From positions 24,773,294 through 24,837,293 of the forward strand of contig CM040970.1 of NCBI GenBank assembly GCA_022985045.1: a DNA stretch of 64,000 bases, in the 5' to 3' direction. The position numbers were made by a program, and so were the translations under genes. The notes beneath the pieces were generated by a model. It was given only the letters and a program-made list of their open reading frames with translations, was not told where the DNA came from and did not search any database. Positions 24,206-36,177 of the stretch are shown piece after piece. Numbering within the stretch: the first letter of the stretch is position 1; each line of letters opens with the position of its first letter. The DNA is from Macadamia tetraphylla. Its lineage: Eukaryota; Streptophyta; Magnoliopsida; Proteales; Proteaceae.

Positions 24206-24810
24206 CTAAGATACGCTAAAGATACACATAAATGGATAGAAACATTTTTTTAAACACTTTTGCATAAAGAATTTGTTAAAAAAAACTATTGATAACATGT
24301 ATTATGTATAAACACTAAATTGAGGGTATCGTACTAAGAATTCAAGGTTTGTAGTTGTCCCATAAATGTAAAATCCTTGTTCCCAACCTTGATTTCCACT
24401 TTAGTTAGAAAGAAATATGGCTGACAGCAACTTTGAAACAAAAGCCCTTCAAAAAATTGTGTTTTTCTGAAAAATTACCCATCTTGGCCATTATATGACT
24501 GTAGCGCACTGTATCGGTACATATCAATACTCACCTATACGTACCGATATATATCAATACTCACCGATACGTGTCGATATATATCGATACGTACCGATCG
24601 ATACATATCGATACTCACCGATACGTACCAATACATACCAAAACGTACATTTTACCTCAATTTTATATTTTCATAGAGTCGTATCGAGACATATCGTATC
24701 ATATCTTATCGATGTGTATTGGTGGTGTATTGATGCATATCGGTATGTATTGTAGGATATATATCGATACAAAAGGATTTTAAAAATTTCATGTATTGTA
24801 TCGGTGTGTA

Positions 24811-24872
24811 TCATATCGGTTGGCTAAATTTAAGATACGTATCGGAGGGTATCGTATCGGTATCGGAGATAC
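24811..24872 (+). repeat. 62-bp subterminal direct repeat, right
   Basis: Second copy of 24144-24205, in the same orientation rather than inverted. Confidence 0.85.
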
Positions 24873-26940
24873 TTAAAACCATGGGACCAACACTATGGTG
24901 GCTCACACAATTGGAGTCTTCTCAAACTTAAAATTGGGCGACAATGGTGAAAGCCTTCACTAAGCAGTACTCTTACAATACTAAAGTGGATGTAAAGCAA
25001 TGAGAGCTTGAGACGTTAAGGCAGCAGCCCAAAGAAGGATTCACTGCCTTCTTGATGAGGTTTAGGGATAAGGCCGTTAAGATGGCAGATCGGCCTTCGG
25101 AAGCAGAGCAAGTAGAGATGTTGATTGAGAACTTATCAAAATCGTATTATGATGTCCTCTACTACTAACATCTGCCTACTTTTGATGCCCTAATAACTAC
25201 CAGCCCATGTGTGGAAAATAGAATCCTAAGGGAAGCTCAGTATCAAGGATCCTCCTAAGATGCAGGGAAGAACACCCAAGTCGGATGTGGAAAGGGTCCG
25301 GAAACTAATGTGGTGAGTGCAGTTCAGCATTCAATCTCACTAGCCACTTCTTCACAACCATTTGTAATACAAGAAGATGCACCCTCTTAGAAGGTCCCTA
25401 ATCTAAGAAGGCAGTTTTTTAATTTGGGATTGCCCCTGACAATAGTATATGAGAAGTTGAAGAAACAAGGATTGCTAGGGATAGTGGCTCCAAGAGGGAT
25501 TAGCAACCCTCTTCCAGCTTAGTATAGGGATCATGAATATTATGCTTACCACACTCAGAAAGGTCACAACACTGAAAGATGCTTGGTTTTGCAACATACA
25601 ATTTAGGACTTGGTAGACAACGGAACCATTGAGGTCATGGATGGACGGGATGATTGGAAGGATATGCTTGCACTACCGGACTCCCCAAAAATGACTTCAT
25701 CAATAGGGTCAGTGAATGCATTAGGGGAAGACTAGGAAAGTGATCCCACTTCTCTAATTCAGTCCACCATATCTTCAGAGGACAATCCAGAGGTAATCGA
25801 AGAGATTACAGATGTTCTTCTCAGAGCAGTAACCGCATTGGCCATAAGGGAACAGATCAAAGAGCACACCTCCCTAACCCACATAGGGAGTGACACAAAG
25901 GATGATGAATTAGGTCTGATCCAACTTCGAACTAGTGATGTCAAGTCTAACCCTGTGGAATTCTTCTGATCTATACGCTCTGAATACCACGAGCATTGGG
26001 ATGCAGGAGAATTTGATGGTCAAGAGGAATCTGATGGAGAACCAAGTGAGGGGAAAATCAGTGAAAGAATGAGGATGAGAATAACGGAGATGACTCTGAT
26101 TCTCATGAGGATGATGAGTATCCTGACTGGGATGACTACCAAGGGCCTTGGTACAATGATAATGATGATGAGTCAGAATATTACTTACCAGATCACCAAA
26201 CATGTTTCTCAGTTTACGGTATCAGTGGTGATGACCTAGTTGATCTGACATGTGGCATTTACCCTTCCCTCTCCATGGGGGGAGATGATTCTATATCAGA
26301 TTCAAAAAATGATGAGGAATCCGGAGAGCCTACATAAGTTTATATGGACGAACAATACTCCACATTTGAGTAGAAGAAAAGCTGTGTGAAGTGTACTCTA
26401 ACACATTGAGGATGTAAGAGAGAGCAGAAGAAATTGACAACATGTTAGGTGAAGTAACTATCAGTGATCATTACTACCATGAGCAGCTGAATGATCTGGA
26501 GGAAATAGGGCCAGATGACACATTTGCAAAGGTAGTAGAAGCCGCATTCTAACAGTTGTCTAATGCAGTCAAAAAGTTGTGAGCCAGGGCTCTCAACATT
26601 TATGGAGGACCTCGACTTCCCACCCAAGCAAAGAGGGAGAATCAGAAGTAGAGGATGACCCCATGGTAGGGATAATCACCATTACAACTAGTGATGATGA
26701 AGATTGTTATCCCACAGAGATTATTGTGAAGAAACCAGTCAATGTGATGGAGACTATAAGGGCAAGGCTCTAGCAGCAGAACAGTCAGGGACTAGTGAGG
26801 CTTGAACCAACAGCTTGAAGAAGGAGCCTGAGAATCTAGACCTAGCTCAACTCAAGAAGTCTCAGGCTAATATCTCAATTTGGAGACTATTGATGGCCTC
26901 CCCCACACACCATGAAGCAGTTTTAAAGTCTCTCACCAAT

Positions 26941-27480
26941 GTATAGGTGCCGATCGAGATAATTCCAGCACATCTCACACATATAGTAGGGGCAATCTAT
27001 GTGGTACAATCCTTGATGTTCTCAGATTCAAAGCTCCCCAAAGGGGTCCAGCACAATCAAGCTCTCCACATCATGGTAGAATGCCTTCACAAGGTGGTTC
27101 CCCAAGTTCTTGTTGACAACGGGTCCGCTTCGAATGTGCTACCTTTAAGATCGGTGAAGAGTATTAGCATCAACCTGAAGGAATTGAGGCCAACTACCCA
27201 AACCATACGGGTATGACAATACCAAGGGAAAGATCCTTGGCATCCCAACCCTTGTCATAAAGATTGGCCCAGTGAAGTTAGATATTGATTTCCAAGTCAT
27301 TGATATACCGGCAGCTTTTAACATGCTCTTGGGAAGGCCTTGGTTGCATCATGTGAAGGTAGTGTCTTCTAGTCTCCATCATATAATGAAGTTCATTCAT
27401 GAAGGAAAGGTGATCATGGTAGTCAGAGATCCCGAGGTGGTTAACACCTTAGCCAATATTGAAAATGAAGAAGAATAAGA
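26941..27480 (+). pseudogene. Aspartic protease of element B
   Basis: 26947-27216 contains VLVDNGSASNVLP, with DNGS in place of the usual D(S/T)G, the form normal in Tat-lineage and Athila-type elements. 27272-27478 has FQVIDIPAAFNMLLGRPWLH and the SSLH/KFIHEG block. The two parts are separated by a stop near 27217. The protease would release Gag and Pol products. This region is missing from element A. Confidence 0.88.
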
Positions 27481-28113
27481 CCAGGAAGTTCAACTAAGTG
27501 GTTTTGAATTAGATACAACTTGTGTAACCATTGCCAAAGAAGTTCCAAAGGAGGAAATCCTGGCTAACTATGAATCCATCTGGAGTCCGCCAATAAATCA
27601 GATGATGAAGAATATACAATATTTTCCTGGCATGGGACTAGGAAAATATCATCAAGGAGTTCCAAAGCAGCCTAGTTTGGCAGTGAACAAAGGAAAGAAT
27701 GGTCTCAGATACACTCCTCCGACCACCAAGGGGCAGAAAGTACTGAGGATGACTAGGAAGATCTCTGTCTCTTACTACCCTACTCTCAATGAGTACTTTG
27801 TAAAAGAAGGAGAGGATTTCCCTTTCTGTGGTAATGTGGAGCCATGGTTTGATGAAATCGCCGCAAAGATGCAACCAGGATTTGAAGTATTTTTCTAAGA
27901 TGAGTTCGAATGGGTGACTCATGAAGTGGAACAATAGAAAATGCTAGTCAAAGAAAGTGATCAAGATAGTTGCATCACTGGGATAGCAGAAATTACACTG
28001 ATTAAAGATGGGTTCTTCTCTGGCAACCCCACGACACTGATCCGATCCAAGGAATTTCCAAGCCCCCAAATGCTATTGAAAAGGGAATGGGAAAAGAAGA
28101 TAAGACTCATCTA
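27481..28113 (+). pseudogene. G-patch-like spacer of element B
   Basis: The block YFPGMGLGKYHQG (27611-27652) resembles a G-patch glycine core between protease and RT. SYYPTLNEYFVKEGEDFPFC follows, then an acidic tail. Stops occur at 27475, 27896 and 27935. Confidence 0.7.
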
Positions 28114-28866
28114 GAGTCTGCAGCTTCCCATGGACCTGAAAAGATACATCTGCTCCCTCCTACAAGAACCCAAGAGCTAAATGAGCTTAAGCCTCATCCT
28201 TTCAAAGGAAGAATTTTGTATGCAAAACAAAGGAGAGCACAAAGAATAATGGTTTGCATGTATTATGCCCGATTCAACTGCAATGGGAAGGTCCGTGAAG
28301 GTGGTCAAAGATGTGACTAAGGCACCGGGATGGCATCCCTCAACAGGTTGGAAAAGATGGACTTCATAGAAAGAGGATTGAGCAGTCTCCACTAATTCTT
28401 ACCTCTCAGAAAGTTTCGCTTCCGAGAACACGAGGTTGATTAGCTCGTATTTGTGAAGAAGCAGGCACCTATTTGGAAAACCATTGCATCGTTGAAGAAG
28501 TAGCAGCAACTTTCTCAGAAGAAGAAGAAGGCCCTTTACCTCACCTCCTCATCCATCGAGCCATCGAACCCTTCTAAATTGGACAAGCATTGGAGAAAAC
28601 TTCAAGTTTGTTCATGCTATTGAGTCAACTAGCCTAAATACCCCTAGCAAAAGCATCAAGCCAGTTATCAAGTCTATAGTCCAGTCTGTTGTTTATGATT
28701 TCGTGTCGGCCTCCCCTCTCGAGGAGAGTCCAAAGTCTTTGTATATCGAGTCTGTTACTCCTTCTTTTATGAATGAAATTTCTGATTTCAAGTATGACTT
28801 GCCTCCTTTTTCTGATGATGATCTTAGTAAATATCAAGAATCAATAAAACAATGCAAACCAAAGAA
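28114..28866 (+). pseudogene. Decayed pre-RT linker, element B
   Basis: Collinear with A 18514-19302. Short fragments only. Includes a serine/acidic stretch (28703-28860) just before RT. Confidence 0.6.
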
Positions 28867-29936
28867 AGCCCAACCCATCCGTGAGGATACTCGGGTTATT
28901 AATCTAGGAACAAACCATTGCCTTCGAGAGGAAAAATTGGCACTACCCTCAATGACAAAGAAGCAGAACATATGATTAGTCTTCTGAAGGAGTTCACGGA
29001 GGTCTTTGCTTGGTCTTATGAGGATTTTCCTGGTATCAACCCCAACATCATGTAACATCTATTGCCGATTCACCCTGGCAAAGCTAGTAAAACAGAAGCT
29101 TTGAAGCATGTGGCCAGAATGGAGTGAAAAGATTAGAGAAGAGGTTGAGAAGCAGTGGAATGCAGGGTTTTTACAAGTGGTGAAATATCCCCAGTGGTTG
29201 GCCAACATAGTACCAGTACCAAAGAAAGATGGTAACGTACGAATGTGTATGAACTTTCAAGATCTTAATAAAGTAAGACCTAAAGATGACTTCCCATTAC
29301 CTCACATTGATGTATTGGTGGACATCACAGTGGAGCATGCTTATTATCATTTATGGATGGATTCTCGGGATACAACCAAATAAGCATGCACCCAAAGGAT
29401 CGAAAGAAGACAGCCTTCACCAGGCCATGGGGAACCTATTGTTACAAGGTGATGCCTTTTGGACTGAAGAACACATGGGCAACATATTAGAGAGCAGCTA
29501 CAGCCATATTGTATGACATGATGAGCAAAGATGTGGAAGTCTATGTGGACGACATGATAGTAAAGTCAAAAGATTGGTAGGGGCATATTCCCATACTAAG
29601 GCGATTCTTTGAAAGAATCAAGAAGTATCAGCTAAAGTTGAATCCTCAGAAGTGTGTATTCGAGAAACAATAGGTGAGCTATTAGGTTTTTTTGTGAGTG
29701 AAAGAGGCATTGAAGTCAACCCTATCATGATCAAGGCAATTCGGGAAATTCCCATACCTCGGACTGAGAAGCAAATATGAGGATTTTTGGGTCACATCTT
29801 GTATATCAGTAGATTCATAGCTCAATTGACTACAATCTATGAACCAATTTTTAAGCTACTGAAGAAGGATCAACCCACGAAATGGAATGACCAATGCCAA
29901 CAAGCTTTTAACAAAATCAAGGAATACCTCATGAAC
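28867..29936 (+). pseudogene. Reverse transcriptase of element B
   Basis: 29108-29383 has WLANIVPVPKKDGNVRMC and PKDDFPLPHIDVLVD. A frameshift near 29340 follows. The same domain then continues with TYCYKVMPFGLKN and VYVDDMIVKSK (YVDD at 29542-29553). Further stops (29578, 29671, 29778) and frame changes occur. The frame from 29787 covers the connection region (GHILYISRFIAQLT, then NPPVLTPPV). Confidence 0.88.
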
Positions 29937-30417
29937 CCACCAGTATTGACACCGCCGGTGGGAGGTGAACCACTTCTCTTGTACTTATCCATGGGAGAAT
30001 ATTCCATGGGCACTTTGCTATCACAGAAAGAGACGAAAAGGAGGGGCCGAGCATGCTATATTACCTTAGTAAGAAGTTCCTGGAATATGAGACACAGTAC
30101 ACATCTTTTGAAAGAACTTGTGCTACATTGATTTGGGCAACGTAAAGCTTTCGACACTACATTGTTTCCTATCCAGTGCACTTGATCTCAAGGATGGATC
30201 CCATCAAATAATCTTTGAGAAACCAGCCCTAACAGAAAGGATGGCCCATTGGTTGCTTTTGCTATCAGAGTTTGACATCACCTATGTTACTCAAAAATCT
30301 ATCAAGGGGCAGGCCATAGCCGATCATTTGGCTGCCCACCCCACAGAAGATGGAAGATCCTTAGATGATGCCTTTCCTAATAAAGGAATCACAACAATAG
30401 AGGAAGAAGACAAAACT
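29937..30417 (+). pseudogene. RNase H (first), element B
   Basis: GEPLLLYLSMGEYSMGTLLS at the start, then a frameshift. From 30205 FEKPALTERMAHWLLLLSEF and QAIADHLAAHPTEDG follow. The same domain as A 20345-20833 with more frame damage. Confidence 0.83.
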
Positions 30418-30906
30418 AATGAATGTCAATTAATCTTTGATAAAGCAACCAATCAAAAGGGGTATGGTGCGGGAATATTGCTTGTCACTCCTGATGGCCT
30501 TTATTTACCTTCATCATTTCGCCTCAATTTTTCCTGTACCAACAATATTACTGAATATGAAGCTTGTGCTTTGGGGCTCGAAACTACTTTAACTATTGGA
30601 GTGAAAAGGATCAAGGTTTACGGTGATTCATCCATCGTCATTTGCCAGACATAGGGAAAGTCAAAAACTAGGGATGAAAAGTTATAGCCATATCAAGAAC
30701 ATCTGGAAGAGGTGGTTGAACACTTCGAGAAGATCTCGTTCGAATACTTCCAGAGAGATATCAATAGGTTTGCTGATGCCCTTGCAACCTTGGCTTCCAT
30801 GATCGAATGCAACCCTATGGTTAGGGTCCAACCATTCTTGGTAGAACAAAGAAGTAGACTCATTTATCAGAATTCAGTGAACTCTCTCACCGGGGATGGT
30901 TGGTCT
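30418..30906 (+). pseudogene. Archaeal-type second RNase H, element B
   Basis: One frame runs 30418-30906 with two stops. It has LIFDKATNQKGYGAGILLVT (first D), TNNITEYEACALGLE (E), VYGDSSIVICQ (second D) and FADALATLASM. All three acidic catalytic blocks can be read. Diagnostic for the Tat lineage. Confidence 0.9.
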
Positions 30907-32130
30907 TAGTTTGCTCACGTAGTGGATTTCATCAGAGAAAGGAAGTACCCGGTTGAAGCCACTGAAAGAGAAAAGAAATTTCTAAGGAGATATGCCACCC
31001 AATTTATTCTTCAAGAGGACTTGTTATACAATAGGTCCTATGATGGAATACAGTTGTTGTGTGTGGATTAAGAACAAGCTACAACCATCAAGGTCTCCGT
31101 GGACCCCATATGAATGCCAAGATATTATCTAAGAAGATCCTCAGGCTGGGATATTACTGGAACACAATGGAAACGGATTACGTGGACTTTGTCAAGAAGT
31201 GCCACGAGTGTCAGATACTTGCCAATATCACACATATACCGCCAACAGAGTTGCATTCGTTCAGTTCACCTTGGCCATTCTCTACTTGGGGCATCGACAT
31301 TATTGGGAAGATTAACCCCAAAGCATCCAATGGCCATGAGTTCATCTTGGTAGCCATTGACTATTTCGCTAAGTGGGTAGAAGCTCATGTTGTTCTCACA
31401 TCTGCTAAGGTAGTCAAATTCATTCAAGAGAATATCATTTCTCGATATGGAGTACCTCAAGAATTGATATCAGATAAGGGATCCCATTTCTGGGGCAAGA
31501 CCAACAAAATTTGCATAAAGTTGGTATCAAAAGGCATTGCTTTACCACTTACAGGCCACAAACCAATGGAGCAGTAGAAGCAGCCAACAAAAACATCAAA
31601 GTCATCCTGCAGAAAATGGCAGAAACACACAAGGATTGGGCTGATAAGTTTCCCCTTGCCTTATGGGCATACTAGACTTCTGTACTATCCTCGACGGGTG
31701 CAACCCCTTTCTCTTTAGTATATGGGGTTGAGGTGGTTCTTCCCGTGGAAATCTTGGTACCATCCCTAAGGGTACTTCTTGATAGTCAACTACCTGAAGG
31801 AGAGTGGGTGAAGGCCAGATATGACAAGCTCAATTTTCTCGATGAAAAGTGCATAAAAGCCATGGATAATCAAAAGAAATATCAACTGAGGATGGCCATG
31901 GCCTTTAACAAGAAGGTGAAGCCCCACCACATAGAAAAGGGTGAACTTGTTCTTTGAGAACAAAGAGCCCCAATTCATGACCCAAGAGGAAAATTCTGGC
32001 CCAACTGGAGTGGCCCTTTCATTGTCAAAAAGATTTTACCAGGCAAAGCTGTGAAACTCATAGACCACAATGGAGAAGAAATACCCATACTGGTCAACAT
32101 GGATCAACTCAAGAAATATTATGTCTGAAA
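30907..32130 (+). pseudogene. Integrase of element B
   Basis: The zinc-finger region covers 31020-31230 (HMNAKI, KILRLGYYWNTM, KKCHECQ). The core starts at 31280: GIDIIGKINPKASNGHEF (first D) and VPQELISDKGSHFWG (second D). The last acidic block (31565-31600) is in another frame. The C-terminal part at 31733-32128 has MVLPVEILVPSLRVLLD and ends with VNMDQLKKYYV before TGA. No chromodomain, as usual for Tat. Confidence 0.88.
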
Positions 32131-32204
32131 GAATGAACAGCCTGAACTACGTCAGACCTGATTCCTTTCGAGGGATACGTAGGCAACTTGACATGTGCAA
32201 GTGC

Positions 32205-32209
32205 GGTCT
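32205..32209 (+). repeat. TSD of the Copia element, left (GGTCT)
   Basis: GGTCT before TGTTGGG, and again at 40577-40581 after ACATCA. Confidence 0.92.
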
Positions 32210-33709
32210 TGTTGGGTAATTGGATCGAATATTGTCATTGTTGGCAACTATTTAGAACTATTGATTCAATGGTTCAAAGGCTAACTGAAGAGAGTTGATG
32301 TGGTTCGATTGGTTTAATTTTAAAGTGGAACCGGTCTAGTTCAATTTAATTAGATCAATGTAGCCCATTACATGGTGATGATGTCAACATGCACTACAGT
32401 CCAAGTCTTATATGGAATCAATATTTCAGTAGCCTAATTGGTGTAGAAGTGCTTTCACGTGCATGAGAACCTCTTATGTTAAGATTCTTTTAAAGAAAAG
32501 GTTAATTGAAATTCTAGAGAACAAAGGATTTCAAAATTCCCGATTAGATGGGATTCTTGTGCGCAGCTTATAGTTTGGCTACTCCTAGAGAAAAAGGGAA
32601 GATAATTTCAGAATTTGATTACAGGTGAGACTTCTTGTACATGTAACAGAATATATACAAGGCAAGTATCCTTATCTATATGTAGACAGATGTTCAGTTT
32701 TCAAATCTGTTTCTCCCTTGCGCACATGGACAGTAAGTTAAAGAACAATCCAAGCTTTGGTAAAAGTCAAGAAGTTGAAGTAGAGAAGGATTTGTTTGCT
32801 GAGTTGCTGCGATCCCATTGGAGTTTGAAGAATATTTTAACGCCAAATAAAAGGGACTTCGTTCTTTCAAACCATGGATAGTTATTCTTAGAAATCTAAT
32901 TGAAAAACAGTAACTAGATCCAAATAGGACTGATCCTCTACGTGAATGGGTGCTGCTCAAGTTTACAAACAATATAAAAGGACCTTTTTGGTTTCAAAAT
33001 CGTTGAATCTCTCTATTACTAGTGAAACCGAGAAAGAGAAAGCGAGAGATGAAGAGAAGCAACTTTGAGAGAGAGATCCGAAAGGTTGAGTTATTGATGG
33101 TTTGAACATGTTTAAGTCTCCTTTTATATGTCAAGCAAGCGATCATCAACTGGATTACACAGGCTGAGGTAATCCGTATCTGAAATCCCTATTTTGGTAA
33201 TCTAGAGTCTGTTGATTGTTGAGAAACTCTAGATCAGTGATGTATTGGGTTGGAATTTTATTGATTTAAAATTGTGAACCTAGCAAGTTGGGGCTTGTTT
33301 AGGGTGTGGGGTTGTTGCCCTTGTCTGAGTTGCATCTCAGATTGAAGCAGGGATAGGTTCCTGGACCATTGTAGTGGTTGAAAAAGTTGAATATTGGGGA
33401 AATATGAACCCAATATGGGTATTCCTCCATGGAGTAGGCACTCTGGCTGAACCACGTATATCTGGTGTTAGTCTCGTATTTATTTTTCTACATATATTTG
33501 AAGTGCGTGTTGTGCAGAGTGGTGGGACATTGTCTGGTAGACCCAGCCATATTGTGGTGTGAGGTGGACGTGTTGTTTGCGTGAGTGGTAATTACGGGAT
33601 TGTCTCGGCCAATCTAGAACTGCACAGTAGAAGTTTTTTTGTTGGGTTGCAAATAAGGAAATTCTTGGAACCACTGATTCACCCCCTCTGTGTCAACCTA
33701 GGAACATCA
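32210..33709 (+). repeat. 5' LTR of the Copia element (1.5 kb)
   Basis: TGTTGGG ... GGAACATCA, matching 39071-40576 nearly base for base. Confidence 0.95.
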
Positions 33710-33711
33710 AG

Positions 33712-33727
33712 TGATATCAGAGCAAGG
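33712..33727 (+). other. Primer-binding site of the Copia element
   Basis: TGATATCAGAGCAAGG two bases after the LTR; the usual initiator tRNA-Met PBS begins TGGTATCAGAGC, so one base has changed. Confidence 0.88.
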
Positions 33728-33780
33728 TTCCCTAAGGAGGAAGCTTTACAGTTTTGGGTCTGAATACTGAGAAGATTTAG

Positions 33781-34858
33781 ATGGCATCCAATGACGGTAA
33801 TCGTATGCATGGAAATATTCCTTTCTTTGATGGGTCGAATTACAACTTTTAGAAAATCAGGATTGAGGCTTACCTGAAGTCTCAGGGTTATGGAGTTTGG
33901 TTAGCAGTGAAGAATGGTTACAACCCCCCACTATAAAAATCATAGATAAAACAGAGATGAAGAAGTGTGAAGACGATGCTAAAGCAGTGAATGCACTTCT
34001 AGGTTCCCTAGTGAGCAATGAGTTTGCAAAAGTGGTCGGATGCACAACATCAAAGGACATATGGGACAAGTTAAGGAGTGTTCATGAGGGAGATAATAAA
34101 ATCAAAGAGGCAAAGCTGCAACACCATAGAAATTTATTTGAAAGTCTGAAAATGTCTGAGGGAGAGACCATTGATCAGTTTATAAGCAAGGTAAACGAAA
34201 TCATCGATTCTATTAGAGGGTTAGGAGAAGAGGTAAAGGATATAGGGTGGTGAAGAAAATATTAAGATCTTTACCTGACTTGTACAACCCTAAGGTGTCT
34301 ACCATTGAAGAATCTAAAGATTTGAACACAATGAAATTAGATGAACCACATGGAACTCTGATTGCTTATGAGATGAGGATGATCAAGCCCAAGCCCACAG
34401 AAAAGGAAGCTGCCTTTAAAGCCTTGAAGAAATTGAAAATCAATAAAGATAGTGAACAAAAGGATTTTGATGATAAGTTAATAGCTTACTTGGCTAGGAA
34501 ACTCAAGAAAGGTAGAGGTAAATACAAAGGAAAACTTCCTTTGAAGTGTTTCAATTGTGATGGTATAGGGCACTTCGCTTCAAAGTGTCCAAAGAATGAT
34601 AAATTGAGTGACTTTGAGGATGAAGATGCTCAAGAAAGCAAGTTCAAGAAAGGAAAGAAGAAGTTTATTCCTAGGAAAAGAAACTTCAAGAAGAAAAACC
34701 TAATATCAAAGAAGTGCAAGTCTTCTTCAGAGGAGTCATCAGAGGACTATAATGAGTCAGATGATGAGTCATCTGAGACACTATTTATAGCACTCGGTGA
34801 TAGAGTGCAACACCAGACTACTGAAGAGTCTGAGGAAGAGAAGCTCAGTATGACTTAA
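33781..34858 (+). pseudogene. Gag (CCHC) of the Copia element
   Basis: It starts at the ATG 33781, 54 bases after the PBS, with the typical opening IPFFDGSNYNF. A stop at 33850 and a frame change near 33920 follow. The UBN2/gag core is readable at 33930-34253 (KDIWDKLRSVHEGD, FESLKMSEGETIDQF). After a frameshift, 34247-34858 carries ILRSLPDLYNPKVSTIEE and a zinc knuckle CFNCDGIGHFASKC at about 34547, followed by Lys-rich and Ser/Glu-rich tails. Role: nucleocapsid and particle shell. Confidence 0.88.
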
Positions 34859-34866
34859 TAGCAAAT

Positions 34867-35159
34867 TTGCATTCTGCTTTAACTGATCTCAAGAAAGAGA
34901 GGAAGAAAATGAAAAAGCTAGAGATTCAACTTGTTGAAAAGGAGAACCAGATTAGTCAATTAAATACTACAGTTGAAGATATGGCTAAGATCAATGATGA
35001 GCTGAGTGTCAATCTATCATCCAAGGCAGAAGAGTGCACTACCCTTGAGGAGAAATTAGAGATACTGAAGACTAAATTGGAAGAGATACAGAAGATGATT
35101 TTACAAGAAGAAACTGCACCATCTCCTTCAATTACTATCTTAAAATCTAAGGGCAAATA
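34867..35159 (+). pseudogene. Coiled-coil extension of Copia gag
   Basis: 97 codons with heptad-like Leu/Ile spacing and Lys/Glu-rich sequence (LEIQLVEKENQISQLNTTV). It follows gag after one stop and probably continued the same protein. A coiled coil after the zinc knuckle is usual in Sirevirus Gag. A motif like KTGLGY follows near 35260. Confidence 0.75.
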
Positions 35160-35709
35160 AATTATGATTCAATCAGTTGAAGCAGATATTCCATCATTAA
35201 GCAAAGGATATGAAATTGTGTTAGATAAGATTTTGAGTTTTCAAAGACCTCTACATATGAAGACTGGCCTTGGATATGTGACACAGTGACACAAGGATCT
35301 TCTGAAGTAGTGAAGACTAAAGGTGAAGGAACTAGAAAATCCAATGAGATTTGTTAAGGAGAAACAGAGTGGCTCACAGATGTTTGACAATGATGGATTT
35401 ACTTCAGATGACTATCAGAGACACAGAGGTTCTTAGCAGAGACAGAGCTTTAAAGGTTACTGTTATGGGTGTAACTATTATGGACACAGGGTGGCAGATT
35501 GCAAAAGATAGACCAAGCCTACAGTACTTACTAGCAAGAACAGGTTTGCTCTATTGGCAGAGGAAAGTGTAGTGTGTTATAGGTGTCACAAGATGGGACA
35601 CAATGCTAAAAATTGTAAGACCATACTTCCCTACTAGAGGCAGGAGAAAAGAAGGAAAAATGATAATTCTTCATGGAAACAAGGTCAAAGACAAAGAGAA
35701 CTTATTACT
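35160..35709 (+). pseudogene. Gag-pol junction with further zinc knuckles, Copia
   Basis: Shifted frames encode a CX2CX4HX4C-type knuckle near 35460-35510 (first Cys codon followed by GCNYYGHRVADC) and another near 35573-35620 (CYRCHKMGHNAKNC). Stops are frequent. Confidence 0.6.
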
Positions 35710-36177
35710 ATGATAAATAAGGCAGTATGGGTTGAGAAGAAAAAGAAAGCAGGAAGCAAGTCATTAATTGTTCAAACAACCTTCAAAGCTCATAGCAAGC
35801 TGTCACCATGGATTCTTGACAGTGGATGCTCCACTCACATGACAGGTGATAAGGGAAAGTTTCTGAGTCTGGATTCAACTGAGAGTGGATCTGTCAAGTT
35901 TGGAAACAATGATGGTGCAAAGATAGAAGGTAGAGACATAGTTAAGTTAGACAGCAGAAAGATCAAGTCAAACAATGTCCTATATGTTAGCCGTCTGATG
36001 CACAACTTGCTCAGTGTGAGTCAAATTTATGACAATGGTAATGAGGTTTTGTTCACCAAGGAAGGCTGTGTGATCAAGAAAATCAAAAATGAAAAAATTG
36101 TGGCACAAAGGACAATAACTACAGGCAACTTATACACTTTGTTAGAAGCAAATGAAGAGAGATGCATGATGGGATAG
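35710..36177 (+). pseudogene. Protease and GAG-pre-integrase start, Copia
   Basis: WILDSGCSTHMTGDKGKF at about 35803-35860 is the Copia protease active site (DSG intact). NNVLYVSRLMHNLLSVSQI is the usual block after it. The frame ends at a TAG at 36175, 20 codons before the next domain, and is otherwise open. Confidence 0.9.

Larger units (their letters stand above)
24117..24883. mobile_element. Non-autonomous hAT-like element, 767 bp
   Basis: The perfect 8-bp TSD is the hAT length. The ends CAAGGATTAAAGTATC and (reverse complement of the right) CATGGTTTTAAGTATC match at 13 of 16 positions. A 62-bp direct repeat lies near each end (24144-24205 and 24811-24872). The interior is packed with GTATCG/CGATAC words, as expected for dense subterminal transposase-binding motifs. 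No transposase. hAT is inferred from TSD length and the CA start. Confidence 0.8.
23469..26940 (+). pseudogene. Gag of element B with downstream linker, interrupted
   Basis: The ATG is at 23469. At 23926-24116 is the conserved block KWQTDRFDGLGDPKAHLK. The hAT-like element is inserted at 24117-24883. After it the gag domain continues at 24950-25230 (FLMRFRDKAVKMADRP, then EQVEMLIENLSKSYYD), which is the retrotransposon-gag core that A has lost. The stretch 25370-26940 is a hydrophilic, acidic linker with many stops (for example 25789-25960). Reading requires several frameshifts. Role: capsid/nucleocapsid of the virus-like particle. Confidence 0.85.
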
